A stretch of DNA of 59,140 nt, taken from contig JABDGA010000005.1 in assembly GCA_013286285.1 (NCBI GenBank), positions 1-59,140 on the forward strand. Direction: 5' to 3'. Position numbers and translations under genes: made by a program. Below are positions 48,998-58,096 of this stretch, piece after piece. The stretch comes from Alphaproteobacteria bacterium. Its GTDB lineage: Bacteria; Pseudomonadota; Alphaproteobacteria; Rickettsiales; JABCZZ01. The notes under the pieces are model-generated. The model was given only the letters and a program-made list of their open reading frames with translations. It had not been told where the DNA came from and made no database searches. The first letter of the stretch is position 1; each line of letters opens with the position of its first letter.

Positions 48998-51349
48998 TTA
49001 TGCCGCGCTCTCCAGTCCTGTATTCTCCATGAGCGCCGCACGCGGCAAATAACATAGCACCTTCGTTCCCCTACCTTGGGTGGAAAATAATTCCACCCGT
49101 CCGCCGTGAAGCCCTACAAAGCTTTTTACCATGGAAAGCCCCAACCCCGCCCCGGATTTATGCGAGCTGCCACTGCTAGCGCCTTTGTGGAACTTGCTGA
49201 ACAGTTCCTTCTGATCTTCTGCGGCAATACCGATGCCGTTATCATCAATTTCAAACAGAATTTCTTCCGGATTATCTTCTGTCCTGGCTGCTAATGTCAC
49301 TATACCGCCGGGATTGGAATAGGTAATGGCATTGGAGAGCAGGTTAAAAATAATCTGTTTGATGCGGGTTTCATCGGCTCTCATATTGCCGATATTGCTG
49401 GGACAGCTTAAGGTGAATTGCAGGTTATTTTCACGCAGGCGTCCATTAATGAGCGACACGACCGATTGCAGCATGGCATAAATGTCGAATTCGCTGATAT
49501 TCAGTTTCATATACCCGGCTTCAATGCTGGCGATGTCCAATATATCATTGATGATGCTGGTCAGGCGCTGGGTAGCTTCATGAATCCCGGTCACATATTC
49601 CTGCTGTTTTCCGGATAGCTTGCCGAAATAATTTTGCAGCAGCATTTCAGAAAAGCCGCCAATGGAAGTCAGCGGCGAACGTAATTCGTAGGATACGTTG
49701 GCAAGAAATTCGGTCTTCAGGCGATCGGCCTCGGAAAGCGCTTCGTTGCGTTCGCGCAGGGAACGCTCTAGCAGCGAGGAATCGGTGACATCAAAAAACG
49801 TGATAAGGTTGGAACCATCGGGCAAGGGCACTACAACTGAGTCGATAAGTGTTCCGTCTGTCCGTTCAATACGCTTATGCTGCATCTGTCGCGCTAGCAG
49901 ATAGGCGATGAATTGCTGTCTGTATTTGCTCCAATCATCGGTAAAATGCAGTGCGCGGGTTTTATCCACCAGATCGGAAATATGGGTTTCCGCAGACAAT
50001 ACGGCTTTTTCAAGTTTCCATAGCTGGAGGAAACGGGGATTATACAGGCGGAGCCTCCCGTTTTCACCAAATACCACCACGCCTTCATGCAGATTATCCA
50101 GCGTGGCGCGCTGCACTGCGATAAGCGTATTATACGAACGCTCCAGGGCCAGGCGATCGGTAACGTCTTCATAGGCGAACAAGATACCGCCGAGCGCATG
50201 CGGAATTGCCAATACACGCAACGTCTTGCCATCCGGCAGGTAAAATATCTCTTCCTGAGATTCAATCAGATCGGTGAACACCTTTAACCGCTGTTGCTTA
50301 AACTGCGGGAAATTCGCCTGTTCCGGCAGCCGCCGCATCTCACGCAGCACTTCCAGCAGCTCGCCATAGGTCGGGCTGGTGTTAAGCCATGCTTCATCCA
50401 CTCCCCATAAGCGTACATATGCATGGTTAAAGAACTTAAGCCGTGTATCCGCGCCAAAGACCGCCATGGCGCTGGTGATGCCCTCCAATAATTCCGACTG
50501 GGCGGCGATATGGCGCTGCAACTCTTCTTTGGCGCTTTCCAGCTCTGTCATATCCTGCGCTATCCCTACGGACATATGATCCGACTTCAGCGGAATCTCT
50601 GTGAACTGATACAGTTTCCGTGCTCCGCCAATGACAATATGACGCCGCTCGGATTTTTCTTCCCCTGCTTCAAACGCTGCGCCCGCAAGCATGCGCGCAT
50701 AGAGATGCAGTTCTAGCGTTTCATGCTCTTCCTTATGCTCCACGCCCTCTTCCGCGGCAATGCTGTATGCCATATTACAATAGCGTATGGAAAAGTCCTG
50801 GTTCCTGAGCCAAATAGGAGTGGGAAGGGAATTTAATATGCTGGAAAACTGCTTTACCTCGCGCTTCAACTGACGGTTTTCCTTGAGCAGCTGTTCATGC
50901 AGTTTCTGGGGCTCCGTGATGTCCTTCAGCCAGAAAATGAGGTAAGCGGCCTTGCCCTTGGCGTCATGCGCTCCACCGATGCGGCATTCAAGCTGCCGTC
51001 CGCTCGCCGGTAGGTTCATGATAATGATAGTAGAGCTTTTATCCTGCTCGAAGCGCGTGATCGCCTGCCGAATAGATTCGCTTTGCGTTTCATCCAGTTT
51101 TCCCAGCAGTGCCGGAAAGGTTCTTTCATTCTCGCCAAGCTTCAGCATCTGGCAAAGTTGATCGGAAAACACTTCTTTTTCCGATCGCGTATTGCGCCAG
51201 TAAAACCCATAATCAATATTATCAATAATCTGCGGCAGGGAAGTGTAATATTCGTCGGATTTTTTTCGTCTGCCATAAAAGAAATGTATTGCTAATGCGC
51301 CTATTGCTGCGCCAATCACAGTTGCAAATACGGGTATGACTACATCCAT
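48998..51349 (-). CDS. divL: DivL-like PAS-domain kinase with tyrosine in the H-box
   Basis: A 783-residue protein: one N-terminal membrane helix (IPVFATVIGAAIGALAIHFF), several PAS-like sensor regions between about 30 and 540, a dimerisation/phosphoacceptor helix, and an HATPase domain (N-box NLLSNAITYS, DNGIGIAAED, GAGLGLSMVKSFVGLHGG). The H-box reads NVSYELRSPLTS: the phosphoacceptor His is replaced by Tyr554. The same substitution, at Tyr550 of a 769-residue protein, defines Caulobacter DivL, which works with CckA and DivK in the CtrA cell-cycle circuit. Length, layout and residue agree. It probably regulates CckA-type signalling and not classical phosphotransfer. No ctrA, cckA or divK are in the window. 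Confidence 0.82.
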   Translation of the reverse strand: MDVVIPVFATVIGAAIGALAIHFFYGRRKKSDEYYTSLPQIIDNIDYGFYWRNTRSEKEVFSDQLCQMLKLGENERTFPALLGKLDETQSESIRQAITRFEQDKSSTIIIMNLPASGRQLECRIGGAHDAKGKAAYLIFWLKDITEPQKLHEQLLKENRQLKREVKQFSSILNSLPTPIWLRNQDFSIRYCNMAYSIAAEEGVEHKEEHETLELHLYARMLAGAAFEAGEEKSERRHIVIGGARKLYQFTEIPLKSDHMSVGIAQDMTELESAKEELQRHIAAQSELLEGITSAMAVFGADTRLKFFNHAYVRLWGVDEAWLNTSPTYGELLEVLREMRRLPEQANFPQFKQQRLKVFTDLIESQEEIFYLPDGKTLRVLAIPHALGGILFAYEDVTDRLALERSYNTLIAVQRATLDNLHEGVVVFGENGRLRLYNPRFLQLWKLEKAVLSAETHISDLVDKTRALHFTDDWSKYRQQFIAYLLARQMQHKRIERTDGTLIDSVVVPLPDGSNLITFFDVTDSSLLERSLRERNEALSEADRLKTEFLANVSYELRSPLTSIGGFSEMLLQNYFGKLSGKQQEYVTGIHEATQRLTSIINDILDIASIEAGYMKLNISEFDIYAMLQSVVSLINGRLRENNLQFTLSCPSNIGNMRADETRIKQIIFNLLSNAITYSNPGGIVTLAARTEDNPEEILFEIDDNGIGIAAEDQKELFSKFHKGASSGSSHKSGAGLGLSMVKSFVGLHGGRVELFSTQGRGTKVLCYLPRAALMENTGLESAA

Positions 51350-51441
51350 AGGTTATGAATTAGCAAAAACAATATATATTAGCCAGCGATTTGGTGATAT
51401 AGTAACAGGTAATTATATAAAAATTTTAAGGACGGGCATTC

Positions 51442-52296
51442 ATGCATATTTTCCATTATGGCCGGTTATTAATTATCCTAGTTATTTTGATGGCCATGCT
51501 TGTCCCGGAATGGGCAGATGCACGTGCTGGAGGTGGCGCCAGTGTAGGCAGCAGGGGAACACGCACCTATCAGTCCAGCCCTTCCAATGCCCAACCGATA
51601 CAGCGTAGCGCTATACCCCAGTCCAGCTCTGCCATGCCTGCCAATAATTCCCATCCTTTTTTAACTGGACTATTTGGCGGTATTTTGGGGATGGGGTTTG
51701 CAAATATGCTGTTTGGCGGTGGCGGTATGGGAGGCGGGCTGCTTCCGATTCTTATTTTCGGCGGATTGATTTATTTCGGTATGAAGCTGCTGCGCGCCCG
51801 CCAGTTGATGGGAGGAGGGGCGGCCAATATCTTTTCCATGAATAATGCGGCGAGTAGTTCCGCCGTATCACAACCGTTGGCCCTTACGGAAAATGATAGG
51901 GATGAATTTCAGCGATTGCTTATCACTATCCAGCAGGCGTATAATGAAGGTGATTTTTCTCAGATGCGCGCCTATCTTACTCCGGAAATGGTGCATTATT
52001 TCAATGAAGCGCTTTCCAATGATGCCAGCCGTGGAGTGGTCAATAAAATTGAGCAAGTGCAAGTGCGGCAAATCAACCTGGTAGAGTCATGGCAGGAGTA
52101 TAACCTTGAATATGCCAGCGTTATTATCCAATGGACGGCGATAGATTACATGGCCCGTCTTGATCGCCAGCCCGGTGCCCCGGATTATGTCGCGTCCGGT
52201 GATCGGATAACTCCCCAAAATGCACAGGAACAATGGACATTTAGCCGCGCCAGGGGCGGCCATTGGCTGTTATCGGCTATTCAACAAATTAACTAA
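51442..52296 (+). CDS. Tim44-domain protein with signal/anchor and glycine-rich segment
   Basis: A 284-residue protein with an N-terminal hydrophobic segment (LLIILVILMAMLVPEWADA), a Gly/Ser/Pro linker, then a Gly- and hydrophobic-rich stretch (GGILGMGFANMLFGGGGMGGGLLPILIFGGLIYFG). Residues 150-284 form a Tim44-like domain (RDEFQRLLITIQQAYNEGDFSQMRAYLTPEMVHYF), related to the C-terminal domain of mitochondrial import factor Tim44. Bacterial members sit in the membrane; their role is not settled. The start follows AAGGACG. It is divergent from divL with a 92-nt gap, so shared promoter control is possible. Confidence 0.85.
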   Translation: MHIFHYGRLLIILVILMAMLVPEWADARAGGGASVGSRGTRTYQSSPSNAQPIQRSAIPQSSSAMPANNSHPFLTGLFGGILGMGFANMLFGGGGMGGGLLPILIFGGLIYFGMKLLRARQLMGGGAANIFSMNNAASSSAVSQPLALTENDRDEFQRLLITIQQAYNEGDFSQMRAYLTPEMVHYFNEALSNDASRGVVNKIEQVQVRQINLVESWQEYNLEYASVIIQWTAIDYMARLDRQPGAPDYVASGDRITPQNAQEQWTFSRARGGHWLLSAIQQIN

Positions 52297-52350
52297 TTTA
52301 TAACGCTTAAGTTTTGGACATAAGTCGCTAAATATATTATTATTTACGGC

Positions 52351-54498
52351 ATGATACGCCAGTTTGAACTTGTTGAGCGCGTAAAATCCTATGACCCCGA
52401 TGCGGATGAGGATCTGCTCAACCGCGCCTATGTATATTCCATGAAGGCGCATGGTAGCCAGAAACGCGCCTCCGGCGATCCCTATTTTTCGCATCCCGTG
52501 GAAGTCGCCTATATGCTGACGGAGTTTAAGCTCGATACCGCGTCAATTGCCACGGCGCTGCTGCATGATACGGTGGAGGACACAGAAGCAACGCTTGAGG
52601 ATATTGAAAAATATTTCGGCAAGGAAATCGCCAGCCTGGTGGATGGGGTGACCAAGCTCACCCGGATTGAGACTAAGTCGGAAAACGCCAAACAGGCGGA
52701 AAATTTCCGTAAGCTCCTGGTGGCGATGTCGGAAGATCTGCGCGTCCTGATGGTAAAGCTCGCCGACCGCCTGCATAACATGCGAACGCTCAAATATATT
52801 AAAGAACCGCAGAAACGCCAGCGCATCGCCAGGGAAACGCTGGATATTTACGCTACGCTGGCGGAACGCATCGGCGTCCGAAAGATCAAGGAGGAGCTGC
52901 AAGATCTCGCTTTTGCCGAATTATACCCAGAAGCGCGTGAATCCATCATGAAGCGCCTCGATTACCTGCGCGAGCAGGACAAGGCCATTGTTGAAAAAAC
53001 GGAAAAGCATCTCATCAAGACGCTGCAGGAAACGGGTATAGAAAATGCTACCGTAGTTGGACGGGAAAAACGCCCTTACTCCATCTGGAAAAAAATGGAG
53101 ACCAAGAATGTCAGCTTCGAGCAATTAAGCGATATTATAGCGTTCCGCATTCTTACGGAAACCGTCCCGCAATGTTATCAGGTACTGGGAGCCATTCATT
53201 CTGCGTACCATACGATTCCCGGCCATTTTAAGGATTACATCAGCACTCCGAAAAATAACGGCTATAAATCCCTGCATACGGCGGTTATCGGGCCGGGGCA
53301 ACACCGTATCGAAGTGCAGATTCGTACCAAGGAAATGCATGATATCGCCGAATACGGCGTTGCGGCGCACTGGTCCTATAAGCAGCGGCGGGATTACAAT
53401 AAGGACGGAAAACAATACCGATGGATACGCGAACTGCTTGAGATTCTTGAGAAATCCTCCAACCCAGAAGAATTTCTCGAGCATACCAAGCTGGAGATGT
53501 ACCATGATCAGGTATTCTGCTTTACTCCTAAAGGGGATATTATCGCGCTCCCGCGCGGGGCAACGCCGGTGGACTTTGCCTATGCTGTGCATTCCGGCGT
53601 TGGCGATAGCTGCGTCGGCGCAAAGATCAATGGCCGGATAGTGCCATTGCGCACCCAGCTTAAGAATGGCGATCAGGTGGATATCATCACCTCAAAAGCC
53701 CAGACCCCGTCACCAACCTGGGAGCGTTTCGTCGTGACCGGTAAGGCGCGGTCAGAAATCCGCAAATTCATCCGCACCCAGCAGCGCAACGAATATATTA
53801 ATCTCGGTAAAGCCATATTGAACAAAACCTTCAAGCAGGAAGGAGAAGAACTGACCGATAAAATGCTGGAGAGTATCGCGGAGAAATTCAATAAAAAAAC
53901 GCCGGACGATATCTATGCGGAAGTAGGGGAGGGGCTTATCAACCGCATCGCGGTATTTGAGATGCTGTTCCCGGATCGCAAGCTTGCGTCTATCCAGGAC
54001 AAAAAAGGCTCGTTGCTTTCCCGCCTGCGCAAGAAACAGACCGCTTTCAGCACCGCTATGCCCATCAAGGGACTCATTCCGGGAATGGCGATACATTTCG
54101 GCAAATGCTGCCATCCTATCCCCGGGGATAAAATTGTGGGCATCGTCACTACCGGCAAGGGTATTACGATCCATACCACTTCGTGTGAAACGCTGGAGAA
54201 TTTTGCTGAAACGCCGGAGCGCTGGATTGATGTAGCATGGGATACCAGCACCGGTATCCAGCATGTCGCCCGTATCAAGATTACCGTGCTGCACGAAACC
54301 GGAGGGCTTGCCACCGTTACCAATGTCATCGCCAAGGAACTGGGCAATATCACCAACCTAAAGATTCTCAGCCGCTCCAGTGATTTTTTTGAACTGTTGA
54401 TTGACATGGAGGTGAAGGACATCCGCCACCTTAATGCCATTATAGCCTCCCTGCGCGGTAAGGGTTCAGTGCAGTCTGTGGAAAGGTATTATGGGTGA
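52351..54498 (+). CDS. spoT: Bifunctional (p)ppGpp synthetase/hydrolase
   Basis: A 715-residue Rel/Spo homologue. The HD hydrolase domain has GDPYFSHPVEVAYMLTEFKLD and ATALLHDTVEDTEATLEDIE, with His-Asp metal ligands; the synthetase domain has KNNGYKSLHTAVIGP. Then come the TGS domain (FTPKGDIIALPRGATPVDFAYAVHSGVG) and a C-terminal ACT domain (HVARIKITVLHETGGLATVTNVIAKEL). Intact domains of both kinds suggest a single bifunctional enzyme, usual in alphaproteobacteria. It makes and removes the stringent-response nucleotide. Convergent with pstA. Confidence 0.96.
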   Translation: MIRQFELVERVKSYDPDADEDLLNRAYVYSMKAHGSQKRASGDPYFSHPVEVAYMLTEFKLDTASIATALLHDTVEDTEATLEDIEKYFGKEIASLVDGVTKLTRIETKSENAKQAENFRKLLVAMSEDLRVLMVKLADRLHNMRTLKYIKEPQKRQRIARETLDIYATLAERIGVRKIKEELQDLAFAELYPEARESIMKRLDYLREQDKAIVEKTEKHLIKTLQETGIENATVVGREKRPYSIWKKMETKNVSFEQLSDIIAFRILTETVPQCYQVLGAIHSAYHTIPGHFKDYISTPKNNGYKSLHTAVIGPGQHRIEVQIRTKEMHDIAEYGVAAHWSYKQRRDYNKDGKQYRWIRELLEILEKSSNPEEFLEHTKLEMYHDQVFCFTPKGDIIALPRGATPVDFAYAVHSGVGDSCVGAKINGRIVPLRTQLKNGDQVDIITSKAQTPSPTWERFVVTGKARSEIRKFIRTQQRNEYINLGKAILNKTFKQEGEELTDKMLESIAEKFNKKTPDDIYAEVGEGLINRIAVFEMLFPDRKLASIQDKKGSLLSRLRKKQTAFSTAMPIKGLIPGMAIHFGKCCHPIPGDKIVGIVTTGKGITIHTTSCETLENFAETPERWIDVAWDTSTGIQHVARIKITVLHETGGLATVTNVIAKELGNITNLKILSRSSDFFELLIDMEVKDIRHLNAIIASLRGKGSVQSVERYYG

Positions 54499-54509
54499 TT
54501 ATAGCTTTT

Positions 54510-55754
54510 TTACCATCGGTGTTCAAAGCGCTTGCGAATCAGCATCGCGGCAGAATTCATAATTGCAAGGACGAGCAGCAGCACGATAATTCCGGCATCC
54601 GTTTTTTCGACAAAACTTTCTTCCGGGCTGGTAGACCAGAGGTAAATCTGCACCGGCATGGAGGTCGCGGGTTCCAGCAGGTTGCACGGTATATCGACAA
54701 TAAATGCGACCATGCCAATCATCAACAGGGGCGCGGTTTCCCCCATCGCACGTGCTATCCCTAATATGGTTCCCGTCATGATCCCAGGGATGGCCAATGG
54801 AAATGTGTGGTGCAGCACTACCTGCAATGGCGATGCGCCAAGCGCCCTTGCAGCATCACGGATGGAATCGGGAATTGCCCGGAGGCTGGCGCGCGTGGCG
54901 ATAATAATAGTAGGAAGAATCATGAGCGCGAGTGTTAGCCCGCCTGCAACTGGGGCAGAACGCGGTATCCCCAGCAGGTTAAGATAGATGGAAAGCCCAA
55001 GCAGGCCGTATACAATGGACGGCACGGCGGCAAGGTTGTTGATGGTGAGTTCGATAAAGGCAGTGATAGACGTTTTTCGAGCAAATTCCTCCAGGTAAAT
55101 CGCCGCCATGACTCCGATGGGAAAGGCGACCACCATGCAGGCAAGCAGGGTAAACAATGACCCCACCATGCTGCCCATGAACCCGGCAAGCTCCGGCTCA
55201 CGCGAATCACCGCCAGTAAAGAAATAGGGGTTCCAGACCGTGCGTACAGCGTTGTCCTTCTGAAGATTTTCCAGCCAGTCAAGCTGTCGGTTGCTTATTC
55301 GGCGATCCGATTCCGGCACCTGTTTCGTAATATGGGATTTCACGGCCCGATCCACTTTGTCGGAAGCAGGCAGCCATAAGGGCAGAGGCTTGCCTACCAT
55401 GGAGGGATCTACAATCAGGGCATCACGCACCGTCTGGACTGCGCCGGAACTTACTAACCCCGCCAGTTCCCGCAAATCGCGGGAACTGTTTCCGGCATCC
55501 GGAAAATGTATAAGCAGCGCTTGTTTGATAAAAGGGCTTACATCGGCATGACGCCAGGCTTTTGTGTCATGACCGACCGCATCGGCATCGATAGTCACCG
55601 TCAGCTGTATTTGCGTAGACAGGAATCCCTGCCAGCCATGCCCGATAATGGTAACCAGCAGAAACAGTAAAACCGTGAGCGCTAGCGCAATCGCGCATTT
55701 GCCATAGAATTGAAAGCGTTTTTCCGCACGGTAACGCGTTGCCATATTACTCAT
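54510..55754 (-). CDS. pstA: Phosphate ABC transporter permease PstA
   Basis: A 414-residue inner-membrane permease with six helices in the C-terminal half and a long N-terminal periplasmic insertion (about 35-170), the form seen in alphaproteobacteria. EAA-loop sequence RDAARALGASPLQVVLHHTFPLA and TLILALMILPT-type helices fit PstA. It overlaps pstC by 8 nt. pstB (ATPase), phoU and phoB, which usually follow, are not present downstream: spoT converges immediately. Confidence 0.93.
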   Translation of the reverse strand: MSNMATRYRAEKRFQFYGKCAIALALTVLLFLLVTIIGHGWQGFLSTQIQLTVTIDADAVGHDTKAWRHADVSPFIKQALLIHFPDAGNSSRDLRELAGLVSSGAVQTVRDALIVDPSMVGKPLPLWLPASDKVDRAVKSHITKQVPESDRRISNRQLDWLENLQKDNAVRTVWNPYFFTGGDSREPELAGFMGSMVGSLFTLLACMVVAFPIGVMAAIYLEEFARKTSITAFIELTINNLAAVPSIVYGLLGLSIYLNLLGIPRSAPVAGGLTLALMILPTIIIATRASLRAIPDSIRDAARALGASPLQVVLHHTFPLAIPGIMTGTILGIARAMGETAPLLMIGMVAFIVDIPCNLLEPATSMPVQIYLWSTSPEESFVEKTDAGIIVLLLVLAIMNSAAMLIRKRFEHRW

Positions 55755-56676
55755 AGGCTTCCCGATATTTCTTTACGATGCGCAGCGCGGTGAAGTTCAG
55801 GAAAAGCGTTACCATGAAGAGGGTAAGGCCGAGCGCGAATGCGGCAAGTGTCTTAGGACTATCAAACGCCTGATCGCCTACCAGCAGGGATACGATCTGC
55901 GCGGTCACCGTAGTAACGGACGCCAGCGGGTTCAGGGTCATATTGGCGGCAAGGCCCGCCGCCATGACGACAATCATTGTTTCTCCAATAGCGCGCGAGA
56001 TTCCCAGCAAGATAGCGCCCATAATGCCGGGCAGAGCGGCAGGCAGAACAACCTTGCATATCGTTTCGGAACGGGTTGCTCCCAGCGCCAGCGAAGCGTC
56101 CCGCAGCGAAAGCGGGACGGAAGTGATGATGTCGTCCGACAGGGAAGAAATGAAGGGAATAATCATGATTCCCATGACAAAGCCGGCAGATAAGGCGCTT
56201 TCCGTAGCCATATCCATACCCAGGCTTCCGGCCAGTGTTTTAAGAATCGGAGTTACAGAGATAATGGCAAAATAACCGTAAACCACGGTGGGAATGCCAG
56301 CCAGTATTTCCAGCAGTGGCTTAATTATAGCATGCGCGCGGCGGCTGGCATATTCCGCCATGTAAATGGCGGCAAATATCCCGACAGGCACTGCTACCAG
56401 TATGGCGATCACGGTGATCAGCAATGTCCCGGCAAACAGCGGTACGGCACCAAACGTTCCGGAGCCAGCTACTTGATCAGGGCGCATCGCAAGCTGCGGG
56501 CTCCAATGCAGGCCAAACATGAAATCAAAAGGAGGGATAAAATGAAAAAACCTAAGCGATTGAATAAGCACGGTAAGAATAATCGCGGCGGTCACGGCGA
56601 TGGAAAACAGCGCTGAAAGCAGAAACAGCGTTTTCAGCACGTTATCGCCTATAATATTGTTATTCTTCTTGATCAT
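55747..56676 (-). CDS. pstC: Phosphate ABC transporter permease PstC
   Basis: A 309-residue permease, six helices. Characteristic: FGAVPLFAGTLLITVIAILVAVPVGIFAAIYMAEYAS, IPTVVYGYFAI and the loop LRDASLALGATRSETICKVVLPAALPGI. Forms the membrane channel with PstA for high-affinity phosphate uptake. It starts within the 3' end of phoR (17-nt overlap), so sensor and transporter are coupled, which fits control of PhoR by the Pst complex. Confidence 0.94.
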   Translation of the reverse strand: MIKKNNNIIGDNVLKTLFLLSALFSIAVTAAIILTVLIQSLRFFHFIPPFDFMFGLHWSPQLAMRPDQVAGSGTFGAVPLFAGTLLITVIAILVAVPVGIFAAIYMAEYASRRAHAIIKPLLEILAGIPTVVYGYFAIISVTPILKTLAGSLGMDMATESALSAGFVMGIMIIPFISSLSDDIITSVPLSLRDASLALGATRSETICKVVLPAALPGIMGAILLGISRAIGETMIVVMAAGLAANMTLNPLASVTTVTAQIVSLLVGDQAFDSPKTLAAFALGLTLFMVTLFLNFTALRIVKKYREAYE

Positions 56677-58096
56677 AGGCCTGCAGGTAAATACTAAATG
56701 TGCTGCCTTCCCCTACCACACTGTCAATCGTAAGCACACCGCGATGACGGTTTACAATATGCTTAACAATAGCCAGCCCAAGTCCGGTTCCACCGATGGT
56801 ACGGGTGCGGGCGGAGTCTACGCGGTAAAACCGCTCCGTAAGGCGGGGCAAATGCTGTCGTGGAATGCCTTCGCCGTTGTCAATGACGGCGACGCATACG
56901 CCGCGATGGAGCTTCGCAAAATGAGGCGTTTCGGGTAATGCCGAAGTGACTCGGGCGGTAATGATGACTTCCGTATTGGCATTACCATATTTTATCGCAT
57001 TTCCAATAAGGTTATGCATGACTTGCCTGAGCTCGTTTTCTTCGCCCAGCACTGGCGGAAAATCGTCCGGAATATCCAGTTTTATAGTCATGCCCTTCGC
57101 CTGCGCGGCCCAGGAAAATGCTTCTTTCTCCTTACGTATTACCTGCAGAATATCCGTCTTGCCGTCTGGTGTGGTATGCTCATTCATCTCTATCTTGGAC
57201 AGCGTCAGCAGATCGTCAATCAGATTCTTCATGCGCGTCGCCTGTTCGCCCATGATGGTTAAGAATTGCTCCTGCGCCGCCGGGTCGTTTCTCGCCGGGC
57301 CGAGCAGCGTTTCAATAAATCCTTTGATACTGGCAAGCGGAGTACGGATTTCATGGCTGGCGTTGGCGACAAAATCGGCCCGCATTTTACTGACCCTGCG
57401 AAGCTCGGTAACATCGTTCAAGGTGATAATGGCGGCGATACCTTCTGCAGATGCCGCAGGGAAGGCCTCAATAATCGCCCGGAAGTCACAAGGCTTTGGG
57501 AGATCGGTATGAAATTCAAGGCTGCGCCCGCGCCGCTCCTCCATTACTGCCGCTATCCCGTTGAGCAGTTCGTCGTTAGGAATAATGCCAATCAATGGCT
57601 TGCCCGCAAGATTCTGCCCGAATACCTCACGCGCCATCCGGTTGGTGCGGACAATTTTTTGATCCTTATCGCACATGATGAGAATGTCCGGCAGGGAATC
57701 CACTAATGTTCCATATTCGGTTATCAGGCTGGCTGTATGTTTCTTCTTTTTTTCCCAGGAATGATGCAGGGTAATCAGTGCGGCGGGGAGGTCGCTGATA
57801 GTATTTAAGTGTTTGAAAGAAGGCTCTTCCAGTTGCCGATCCTCTGCCAGATTATTAACGTATTGCGTCAGCGAACTGATATTGGCTAGAAATGGCTTAA
57901 GAATAAAGGCGGTGATAACCAGGATAGTACAGTAGGAATACAGGAATGCATCCAGGGAAAGCGCATCCAGCGCCACTGCGGGAATAAGCGCAATCAAGGC
58001 CGGGCTAGTGATGATCATCAGGGATTTAACCAGTATTCCCCAGGAAAATCCGGCGCGTGTCGGCATATGAGCTATTGTTTCCATCTTATCCGGCAT
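56660..58096 (-). CDS. phoR: Phosphate regulon sensor kinase PhoR
   Basis: A 478-residue kinase with two N-terminal membrane helices (around 22-70), a PAS domain (TLVDSLPDILIMCDKDQKIVRTNRMAREVFG), phosphoacceptor His in NASHEIRTPLASIKGFIE, and an HATPase domain (NLIGNAIKYG, IDNGEGIPRQHLPRLTERF, GGTGLGLAIVKHIVNRHRG). Sequence and place next to pstC identify PhoR. Its start overlaps the recG stop by 11 nt. The partner phoB is not in this window, so regulation must involve another locus. Confidence 0.92.
   Translation of the reverse strand: MPDKMETIAHMPTRAGFSWGILVKSLMIITSPALIALIPAVALDALSLDAFLYSYCTILVITAFILKPFLANISSLTQYVNNLAEDRQLEEPSFKHLNTISDLPAALITLHHSWEKKKKHTASLITEYGTLVDSLPDILIMCDKDQKIVRTNRMAREVFGQNLAGKPLIGIIPNDELLNGIAAVMEERRGRSLEFHTDLPKPCDFRAIIEAFPAASAEGIAAIITLNDVTELRRVSKMRADFVANASHEIRTPLASIKGFIETLLGPARNDPAAQEQFLTIMGEQATRMKNLIDDLLTLSKIEMNEHTTPDGKTDILQVIRKEKEAFSWAAQAKGMTIKLDIPDDFPPVLGEENELRQVMHNLIGNAIKYGNANTEVIITARVTSALPETPHFAKLHRGVCVAVIDNGEGIPRQHLPRLTERFYRVDSARTRTIGGTGLGLAIVKHIVNRHRGVLTIDSVVGEGSTFSIYLQAYDQEE

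Noticed and set aside
49688-49690. Tyr codon in the kinase H-box as a sequencing error
   Set aside because: The Tyr lies in an otherwise intact SYELRSP motif, and the size and layout match DivL, where this substitution is known.
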